Origin: Acidobacteriota bacterium
Lineage (GTDB): Bacteria > Acidobacteriota > Terriglobia > Bryobacterales > Bryobacteraceae
Length of the DNA stretch: 52,103 bases
Reading direction: 5' to 3'
Assembly (NCBI GenBank): GCA_023436715.1
Contig: JAEZIJ010000222.1
Coordinates: 1-52,103 of the forward strand
This document shows, piece after piece, positions 46,175-52,103 of this stretch. Every line of letters starts with the position of its first letter. The first letter of the stretch is position 1. Below the pieces are notes generated by a model. The model was given only the letters and a program-made list of their open reading frames with translations. It was not told the DNA's origin and searched no databases. The translations under genes were made by a program, and so were the position numbers.

Positions 46175-46828
46175 GTGTCGTCCCCTCCTCTGAGAAACAA
46201 ATCATCAATGATGGGGCAATTCTCGCACCAGCCGCGCCAAACGGCGTCGTGCTTGGACTTACGAGTCCGGAAGCAAGGCGCCGGGGCGTCGTGCGCGGAA
46301 TTTTCTTCCCACGATTGGGAACAAATTTCCGTCCGGTGCGGCGAATTCCGGAGATCTAGCAGGCCCAGCACCCCAACGATAGTACTGGTACCGGCAGAAC
46401 GCATCTTCGCTGCCCCACACCACTTCCTGCCAGATCGGCCGGCCGGGTTTACCGGCCGGATTGCGATTCGAGATATTCCGGAGAACTCCAGCCAGCAAAC
46501 ACACTTGCGCACGGGAATCGAAGGCGTCACGGGAGGACGGATGCGGGGGCTGGCCTCCCCTAATGCGGAGGTAAGCCAGTCGCGCGTGCGGTGTTTTCTT
46601 TCGGTTACACTCCGGGCGTTAGCGAACGTTACCCTTCCGAATATCCAAACGGCCAATTACTTTTTTGCTAGTTCTACAGGTATTTTCGTCTGCATTATTT
46701 CAGACCCCAGATCGCGTCCAGCCTTTTTTAAGCTCAACAATGGTAATGAGTTATGGTAAAAGCGAGAATTTTCATGTAAAATCGAAAACCGACGTACCCT
46801 GGGTGTCGTTGCACGGGGGAGGAGTCCC
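46175..46828. other. Long AT-richer intergenic region
   Basis: 654 bases between two divergent genes. Frames on both strands are present (plus 46175-46759, minus 46259-46504) but their products look random. A perfect hairpin lies at 46439-46459. The last 180 bases are AT-rich compared with the rest (runs of T and A near 46660-46790), as is usual ahead of a promoter. TAAAAT at 46777-46782 is a possible -10 for the downstream gene. Confidence 0.5.
46439..46459. repeat. Perfect 8-bp hairpin
   Basis: CCGGCCGG (46439-46446), loop GTTTA, CCGGCCGG (46452-46459). Isolated in the intergenic region with no T-run; role unclear. Confidence 0.45.
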
Positions 46829-49180
46829 ATGACTAATTCGTCAATTCCAGCCGATTCACTCGGTACCCCATCACCGGTCTCGGCCTCCTATCTCTGGGAG
46901 GTTCCGAACAAGTCCGTCTCCATCCAGATCAGCCTGGATGTCATCGATCGGATGGAGCGGGAGGTCATCGACAGCTTCAAGGCCGTCACAAAGCGCGGCT
47001 CCGAAGTGGGCGGGGTCCTGTTGGGACGCCTTGCGCATGCCGGCAGCCGGACTGTGTTCGTGGAGAACTACGAGTCCGTGACCTGCGACTACAGCCGCGG
47101 CCCCCTCTACCTTCTGGCGGACCCCGACAAGGACCGCCTGCGGGAAACGCTCGATCGCCTGAAGAACAGCCCTCTCGCCCCCGTCGGGTTCTTCCGGAGC
47201 AATACGCGGAAAGACGTCGCTCTGGATGACGAAGACCTCGCGCTGGCGCAGGAGTTCTTTTCGGACCCGAACCAGGTATTCCTGCTCGTCAAGCCCTTCG
47301 CCATGAAGCCCGGCACGGCGGGATTCTTCATCTGGGAAAACGGACGGATCGAGGTGGAGCCGTACGTTCAATTTCCGTTCCGCCGTTCGGAGTTACAGAA
47401 AATACACCCGCAATCGATCGTGCAGACCTCGGGGAAAAGAGTTGCGGACGCAATTCCGCCGGGTCCGGCAAGGGAAGACCGGGGGCCGGTTGTGTTCCCG
47501 AAGCGCGAGGAGAGGCCGGTGGCAATGCCTCCGGTGTTCGCGAAGCGCGAGGAGTTGAGGCCGGGGCCGGTGGTCGTGCCGTCGAAGCGGGAAGAGCCCG
47601 TTGCCAGGCGTGAAGAACCGTCGGCCGCGCCTCCACAGCTAATCCCGAAGCGGGAAGACGCGGCGCCCGCCAAACCACCCGTGCCGCCGCCGGTTGTCCC
47701 GCAGCGCGAGGAACGTCCATCGGCGCCGCCACTCACCTTCAAGCGGGAAGAACGTCCGGCTATCATCCCGGCCGCCAAGCGCGAAGAAACCCGGCCCGCG
47801 GCCGTTCCAGCACCGAAGCGTGAGGATCGCCCGCCGATCACCCCCGTAACGCTGAAGCGCGAAGAGAAGCCCGCGGTTGCGCCCAAGCAGGAAGAACCGC
47901 CGAAGCGCGAGGAACGCCCACCTGTACAGCCCGTCGCAAGGCGCGAAGAGGCTGCTCCGGCCCGGGCGAAAGTAGAAAAGAAGGAGGAGCCCGAGGCCGT
48001 TGTCGCCCCGTCTCCGAAACCCAGGATCGACCCCGCGCCCGCTGTCGCGGCCACCCCGGTAGAAGAGCTCTTCACGGTGCCGCTCTCGAGCGAGCCCGCG
48101 AAGAGCGGCGTGGGCCGCTGGCTCGTGATCGCGATCATTCTCCTGCTGGTCGCGGCTGCGGGAACTTACTTTGTCTACTTCCGCGGCAAGCCTGCGGCAA
48201 CGCAAACCGCCGATGCGGGCATGAACCTGAGGGTGGAACGCAATGCAGGCCAGCTCGTGCTCACCTGGAACCGCAACGCCCCTGCAATCGCGAACGCGCA
48301 GAAATCCACTCTGTCGATCACCGATGGCGATCACAAAGAGGATGTGGACCTCGATCTCGGAACGTTGCGGAGCGGCAGCATCGTATACTCGCCCATCACA
48401 AACGATGTGGGGTTCCGCCTCGAGGTGACGGGTGCGAACGACACGAGTCCGCTTGGGGAATCGGTCCGGGCATTGGCCGGACGCCCCTCGCCGCTGATGC
48501 AGCAAGCCCCGCTCAAGCCGGCGCAGGCCGATACCAAGGCCGCACAGCCCACGCCTTCGCAGCCTCAGACCCAGACCCCAGCAGCACAGGCGCCAACCAC
48601 TACGCCCGCGAGTCAAACCCCGGCGCCGGTTGCTGAACAGCCGAAACCTGTCACTGCCGTAACCGTGGCTCCCCCGAAACCCGATTCGCTCGCGGCCCGC
48701 CTGAGGCCGGCCGAGCCGAAGGAACTGGCCGAGCCGCCGAGGCTCGAAGGCCACAGCGGCACGTCCATCGCAGCACAGCCGCTTGCGGCCCAGGGGCCTG
48801 CCGTTCCGCCGCCGGCTCCACCCACGCCCGCGCCTCGACAGGCCGCGCAGGCGCCCGCTCAGACCCAACAGCCCGCCGCGCAACCGGCACAGCAGGTAAA
48901 AGTTGGCGGCAATGTTCAAGAAGCCGTGGTGCTGGTGAAGGTTTCGCCCGTGTATCCTCCGCTCGCGCGTCAGGCACGCGTGCAGGGCATCGTTCGCGTT
49001 GAAGCAACAATTGGCGCGGATGGCAGGGTGAAGAGCGCGAACGCCCTGAGTGGACCGCCCCTGCTGAGACAGTCCGCCGTCGAAGCCGTGCGGCGTTGGC
49101 AATACCAGCCCGGCAAACTGAACGGCCAGCCCGTGGACGTAACTACACAGGTGGATATCAGCTTTACTCTGGGCCGCTAA
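46829..49180 (+). CDS. JAB/MPN-like domain - KREE repeats - membrane helix - TonB C-terminal domain protein
   Basis: 783 residues, with a GGGGAGGAG ribosome site. Order: (1) about 15-190, a globular domain reminiscent of the JAB/MPN fold (SEVGGVLLGRLAHAG near 57-71, VGFFRSNTRKDVALDDEDL near 119-137), in which the zinc-binding HxH reads R123-S-N125 and the SxxD serine is D133, so JAMM peptidase activity is not expected; (2) about 215-385, a dozen or so KREE/KRED/RREE units spaced by Pro-rich segments; (3) one membrane helix, 431-451; (4) about 465-545, a fibronectin-III-like beta domain (LVLTWNRNAPAIANAQ, TNDVGFRLEVTG); (5) an Ala/Pro/Gln-rich linker; (6) about 692-783, a TonB C-terminal domain (SPVYPPLARQARVQGIVRVEATIG, AVEAVRRWQYQPGKLNGQPV). 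Domain 1 should be cytoplasmic, domain 6 periplasmic. Confidence 0.75.
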   Translation: MTNSSIPADSLGTPSPVSASYLWEVPNKSVSIQISLDVIDRMEREVIDSFKAVTKRGSEVGGVLLGRLAHAGSRTVFVENYESVTCDYSRGPLYLLADPDKDRLRETLDRLKNSPLAPVGFFRSNTRKDVALDDEDLALAQEFFSDPNQVFLLVKPFAMKPGTAGFFIWENGRIEVEPYVQFPFRRSELQKIHPQSIVQTSGKRVADAIPPGPAREDRGPVVFPKREERPVAMPPVFAKREELRPGPVVVPSKREEPVARREEPSAAPPQLIPKREDAAPAKPPVPPPVVPQREERPSAPPLTFKREERPAIIPAAKREETRPAAVPAPKREDRPPITPVTLKREEKPAVAPKQEEPPKREERPPVQPVARREEAAPARAKVEKKEEPEAVVAPSPKPRIDPAPAVAATPVEELFTVPLSSEPAKSGVGRWLVIAIILLLVAAAGTYFVYFRGKPAATQTADAGMNLRVERNAGQLVLTWNRNAPAIANAQKSTLSITDGDHKEDVDLDLGTLRSGSIVYSPITNDVGFRLEVTGANDTSPLGESVRALAGRPSPLMQQAPLKPAQADTKAAQPTPSQPQTQTPAAQAPTTTPASQTPAPVAEQPKPVTAVTVAPPKPDSLAARLRPAEPKELAEPPRLEGHSGTSIAAQPLAAQGPAVPPPAPPTPAPRQAAQAPAQTQQPAAQPAQQVKVGGNVQEAVVLVKVSPVYPPLARQARVQGIVRVEATIGADGRVKSANALSGPPLLRQSAVEAVRRWQYQPGKLNGQPVDVTTQVDISFTLGR

Positions 49181-49253
49181 AGTCTGTAAATGTCCGGCCC
49201 GCTCAACATATTCGAGCCTGCGGGTGCTAAAGTAGAGTAGATCGTTAATATCC

Positions 49254-50009
49254 GTGCTCTCATCCGCAGGCTTGCTTCTAGCGCTACTTTCAACCTTCAT
49301 CGGCATCGCCGGGGCGGTGCTCGGTGTGTCCTCCCTGGCTGGAGCTCCGCGCAGAATTGTACCCTTCAGCGGCGGCTTGCTCATGGGCATTGCCGTGTTT
49401 GGCGTGCTGCCGGAACTGTCGGAACAGTTCGGATGGAGGCCCGGCCTCGCAATGCTCGGGGCGGGAGTCGTCCTGCTGTGGGCCGTAGGCCGGTATATCT
49501 ATCCGGTCTGCCCGTCCTGTTCCCACACACACGATCATGAGCACTGTGCGACAGCCCTGCACGGCTTTGCGCTGCCACTGGTCACCGCCGCTTCGATTCA
49601 CGCCTTCCTCGACGGCCTGGGAGTCGCAGCGGCTCAGCAGGACCACGCGAGCGGACTGGCCACGACGCTACTCGCCGGAGTGATTCTGCACAAGATACCG
49701 GAGGGCATCGCTCTGGGCATCATGCTGCGTGCGGCGATGGGTTCAAGGCGCAGCGCGCTCGCGTGGTGCATCGTAGCCGAAGGCGCTACGTTTTTCGGCG
49801 CGCTGCTCGAAACCGTTGTCACCCGGCATTTCGGAGTGAACTGGGTCAGCTACGCGCTCGCCTTGGCCGGCGGCAGTTTCCTCTACCTCGGTTTTCACGC
49901 CGTCCACGGAGAGTGGCGGCGCCGCGGCGTTCCCGCGTTCATGCCGGCGCTGACCGGCGCTGCCGGCGCCGCTGCCATTCAGCAGACCGTCCGCGTTTTC
50001 TTCCACTAA
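49254..50009 (+). CDS. ZIP family metal transporter
   Basis: 251 residues from a GTG at 49254. Seven or eight membrane helices. The metal-site helices of ZIP proteins are present: AASIHAFLDGLGVAAAQQ (H and D in the position of HSxxDG) and GVILHKIPEGIALGI (HKIPEG). A His/Cys-rich loop (PVCPSCSHTHDHEHC) lies between helices 3 and 4, where ZIPs bind metals. Zinc or manganese/iron uptake is likely, the exact metal unclear. A TTAATAT stretch just before the start could be a -10, making the message nearly leaderless. Confidence 0.85.
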   Translation: MLSSAGLLLALLSTFIGIAGAVLGVSSLAGAPRRIVPFSGGLLMGIAVFGVLPELSEQFGWRPGLAMLGAGVVLLWAVGRYIYPVCPSCSHTHDHEHCATALHGFALPLVTAASIHAFLDGLGVAAAQQDHASGLATTLLAGVILHKIPEGIALGIMLRAAMGSRRSALAWCIVAEGATFFGALLETVVTRHFGVNWVSYALALAGGSFLYLGFHAVHGEWRRRGVPAFMPALTGAAGAAAIQQTVRVFFH

Positions 50010-50035
50010 GACCTGAAGATATATACTTATGGCTG

Positions 50036-50482
50036 ATGATGGCCTCCTTTGATTGGGGCCAAACCGGCCAGCACGCACTCAGAATTCTGCTGGCGTATGT
50101 GCTGGCGCTGCCGATCGGCTGGAACTGGGGACGGACCCGGCACAGCACGGGGGTGCGTACGTTTCCGCTGGTTGCGATCGCCAGTTGCGCTTATGTGCTG
50201 GTAGCACGATACGTGGCTGGCCCCTCGGACCCGAACCTCGGCCGCGTAATCCAGGGCCTCATGACAGGTATCGGTTTTATCGGAGGCGGAGCGATTTTCA
50301 AGGAGGGCGCCACAGTCCACGGCACGGCAGCCGCGGCAAGCATCTGGTGTACCGGCTCGCTCGGCGCGGCTGTGGCTTTCGGATCCTGGGACATCGCCAT
50401 CCTGCTCAGCGCCATCAACCTGGCCACCATTGGTCTCCGGGTTCCCGCCGTTAAGGACTCGGTGGACAAGCCCGACTCCTAG
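50036..50482 (+). CDS. MgtC/SapB family membrane protein
   Basis: 148 residues from the first of two adjacent ATGs at 50036. The signature GLMTGIGFIGGGAIFKEGATVHGTAAAASIWCTGSLG is the MgtC hallmark, with RTFPLVAIASCAYVLVARY before it. Four to five helices, no C-terminal ACT-like domain, so it belongs to the short form. MgtC proteins aid survival in low magnesium by affecting ATP synthase or membrane potential. TATACT at 50022-50027 may be its -10. Its 3' end overlaps aroDE by 32 bases on the opposite strand. Confidence 0.9.
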   Translation: MMASFDWGQTGQHALRILLAYVLALPIGWNWGRTRHSTGVRTFPLVAIASCAYVLVARYVAGPSDPNLGRVIQGLMTGIGFIGGGAIFKEGATVHGTAAAASIWCTGSLGAAVAFGSWDIAILLSAINLATIGLRVPAVKDSVDKPDS

Positions 50483-51995
50483 ATTCGCACTGTCCGTTGG
50501 TGGATTCGGCGTGTGCGGCCAACGCCTCAAGGGCGGCCTTCTCCATCACCGTACGCGGAGCGTTCTCTCCCGTCCAGATCTCGAACTGCCGCGCAGCCTG
50601 TTCCAGGAACATTTCCGTGCCGTGCACGACGGTCCTGCCCTGCTCGCGCGCGCGGCGCAACAGGAGCGTCTCGACAGGGTTGTAAACCATGTCGAGTACG
50701 ACGTCGGCCGGAATGCCGTTCGGGAAAAAGCACTCATTCACATTCGGGCTCATGCCGAGCGGCGTGGCGTGCACGAGCGCATCGAAATGGCCGGCCTCAG
50801 CCTGTTCGCGCAGCAGCGGCTCGGCACCGCAGGCCTTGGCGAGCGCTCGGGCGCGATCCGGGTTGCGCCCCACAATCGAGAGCCGGGCGCCGGCGTCCAC
50901 AAGCGAAAACGCAGCACTGCGCGCCGCGCCTCCATTGCCCACCACCAGAATGGACGACTTGGCCAGCCGCAAGTGGCGCTCCAGCGGCACACGAACGCCC
51001 GCCGCATCCGTGTTCGTGCCGCGCCATTTGCCCGCCTTCTTCCATACCGTGTTCACCGCGCCGATTCGGCGCGCCAATGGGTCGATCACGTCCAGGTAGC
51101 GCGTGATCTTCTGCTTGTGCGGGATCGTCACGCTGAAGCCGGAAACAGGCAGCTTCTCGGCGAACCCCATGAAGTCCTTCAGGTGGGGAGGGTGTACGAG
51201 GCAGGGCAGGTAAACGGCATCCATGCGGCGCGCCTGGAAAGCACGGTTGTGCACGGCCGGCGAGATCGAGTGCTGCACCGGATCGGCTATAACCGCGTAG
51301 ACCTTTGCCGTCCGCGCCAGCTTCTCGATGCGGTATAGCTGCCGCAACTGCCTCGCGCAGACCTGTCCCGCGGCCGTGCCCGCGGCCGATTGCGGCGCGG
51401 CATAGGTGTAAACCCCGCCGAAAACTGTCGAGAGCACGCGGGAGGGGAACCCGATCTCGCCCATGGCGAGCAGAATCAGCGATTGTTTCGGATGCTGCCG
51501 GCCGAGCGAGAGCACGCGGTAATTGTCGGAAGGCTTGCGCGCCGTCGTAACAATCTTGTAAGCGTCCGCGGGAATGGCGGACATTCTGCGCAGCACGGTC
51601 TCGAGCGCCGGCGTGCCCTCGAAGTTGTGGTACGAGAGCACAATCATCGCGCGCCCGCGGAAGACATCGAGCCGCGCGGGCGCCATCTCGGCGGTTTCGA
51701 TTTCCACGTCCACCGCACGCGCTCCGGCCGAGACGGCCGCATCGAGAATGCGAATCTGTTCCTCGATGCTTCCATTGAAGCGGCCGTGGTTCTGATGGCG
51801 GCGGCACGTGGCCAACACGAAGCAGTCGGGGAACTCGCGCAGAAGTGCCGGGATGACTTCGATTCCCCGTTCGGGGCACCCGAGGTGATCGAGCCGGAAC
51901 TCAAGAAAAGTCTCGCCCGCTTCGACTTCGCGGCGAGCGTGGTCGAGCAGACGCTCTGCGTTGGGAAAACCAAGCGCAATGCAGATTCGAGGCAT
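50451..51995 (-). CDS. aroDE: Bifunctional 3-dehydroquinate dehydratase / shikimate dehydrogenase
   Basis: 514 residues from the ATG at 51995 (an in-frame ATG at 52013 adds six). The N-terminal type I dehydroquinase (about 1-215) has FLEFRLDHLG, IVLSYHNFEGTP with the catalytic His, and the Schiff-base Lys near 147 (AYKIVTTARK). The C-terminal shikimate dehydrogenase (about 235-495) has YAVIADPVQHSISPAVHNRAF, FSVTIPHKQ (catalytic Lys), GTNTDAAGV (substrate Asp), VVGNGGAARSAAFSL for NADP and HATPLGMSPN. The enzyme runs two consecutive shikimate-pathway steps. The order aroD-aroE matches plant and chlamydial fusions. The tail after about 498 is low-complexity and overlaps mgtC. Confidence 0.95.
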   Translation of the reverse strand: MPRICIALGFPNAERLLDHARREVEAGETFLEFRLDHLGCPERGIEVIPALLREFPDCFVLATCRRHQNHGRFNGSIEEQIRILDAAVSAGARAVDVEIETAEMAPARLDVFRGRAMIVLSYHNFEGTPALETVLRRMSAIPADAYKIVTTARKPSDNYRVLSLGRQHPKQSLILLAMGEIGFPSRVLSTVFGGVYTYAAPQSAAGTAAGQVCARQLRQLYRIEKLARTAKVYAVIADPVQHSISPAVHNRAFQARRMDAVYLPCLVHPPHLKDFMGFAEKLPVSGFSVTIPHKQKITRYLDVIDPLARRIGAVNTVWKKAGKWRGTNTDAAGVRVPLERHLRLAKSSILVVGNGGAARSAAFSLVDAGARLSIVGRNPDRARALAKACGAEPLLREQAEAGHFDALVHATPLGMSPNVNECFFPNGIPADVVLDMVYNPVETLLLRRAREQGRTVVHGTEMFLEQAARQFEIWTGENAPRTVMEKAALEALAAHAESTNGQCESRSRACPPSP

Positions 51996-52103
51996 GGAGC
52001 CGTGGGATGGCATCGGTTAAGCGTGTATAGCTTATCACGGACGGGCGTTCCTGTAGGGGCCGGGCACGCCCCACGAACAACCAGACCGCTCCCACGCCGG
52101 GGG

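Noticed and set aside
46175..46759. 194-codon plus-strand frame, and minus-strand frame 46259-46504
   Set aside because: No ribosome site of note, composition like random translation, and no recognisable domain. The minus frame has some protein-like pieces (EDAFCRYQYYRWG) but too little to call.
47480..47990. CRISPR-like repeats
   Set aside because: The repetition comes from KREE codons in a coding frame; units are irregular and spacers are not unique sequence of equal length.

Overview
This is a GC-rich, gene-dense chromosomal stretch that most resembles the Acidobacteriota, specifically the Solibacter/Bryobacter lineage. The pointers are lineage-typical families: a TIGR03437-like secreted domain at the left edge, a BlaI/BlaR1 pair whose BlaR1 ends in a TIGR03435 domain, a free secreted TIGR03435 protein, an Oar-like TonB-dependent receptor, a TIGR03436-like VWFA protein, Tat-dependent Gfo/Idh/MocA and FAD oxidoreductases, and short hairpin repeats between genes. 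Family assignments come from reading motifs; no database search was possible. No rRNA, tRNA, CRISPR array, prophage or insertion sequence was recognised.

Layout. 1-9742 is an envelope and signalling block: the end of a secreted protein, a blaI-blaR1-like pair behind a promoter carrying a perfect BlaI-type operator, then a tight three-gene run (TIGR03435 protein, TonB-dependent receptor, VWFA protein). 9777-12930 holds a broken ADP-ribosylglycohydrolase-like remnant and two convergent Tat-exported oxidoreductases. 12985-20205 is a compact coenzyme F420 locus. npdG-cofD-cofC-cofE run leftward; a SagB-like tandem nitroreductase, a PPOX-type F420-binding protein, cofG and cofH run rightward from a 48-bp divergent promoter. 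20979-26673 is a housekeeping operon (valS, nadC, birA, coaX, one unknown). 26685-31898 has a higBA module, a membrane protein, a trehalose synthase/maltokinase fusion and a DUF5615/DUF433 toxin-antitoxin-like pair. 32057-41402 is a nine-gene complex I operon (nuoC D I J K L M N H) without nuoA, B, E, F or G, followed by a 39-residue membrane peptide gene. 41598-52013 holds an MFS exporter, a DUF2461 protein, murB, a frameshifted beta-propeller protein, an exported protein with an LPxTA-type tail, a large JAB-like/KREE-repeat/TonB protein, a ZIP transporter, an MgtC-like protein and a fused aroD-aroE.

How the parts work together. The F420 genes cover deazaflavin synthesis (CofG, CofH), the phospho-lactyl/enolpyruvyl branch (CofC, CofD), glutamylation (CofE) and F420/NADP hydride exchange (NpdG), with two likely flavin- or F420-dependent enzymes between them. 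They look like one regulon read from the divergent promoter. The 5' envelope block looks like a signal-responsive system in which TIGR03435 serves both as the C-terminal domain of the BlaR1-like protease and as a free secreted protein next to a TonB-dependent receptor; that link is inference. The best candidates for undescribed biology are this TIGR03435 system, the SagB-like enzyme embedded in the F420 locus, and the protein at 46829-49180 that joins a catalytically degenerate JAB/MPN-like domain to a TonB C-terminus.
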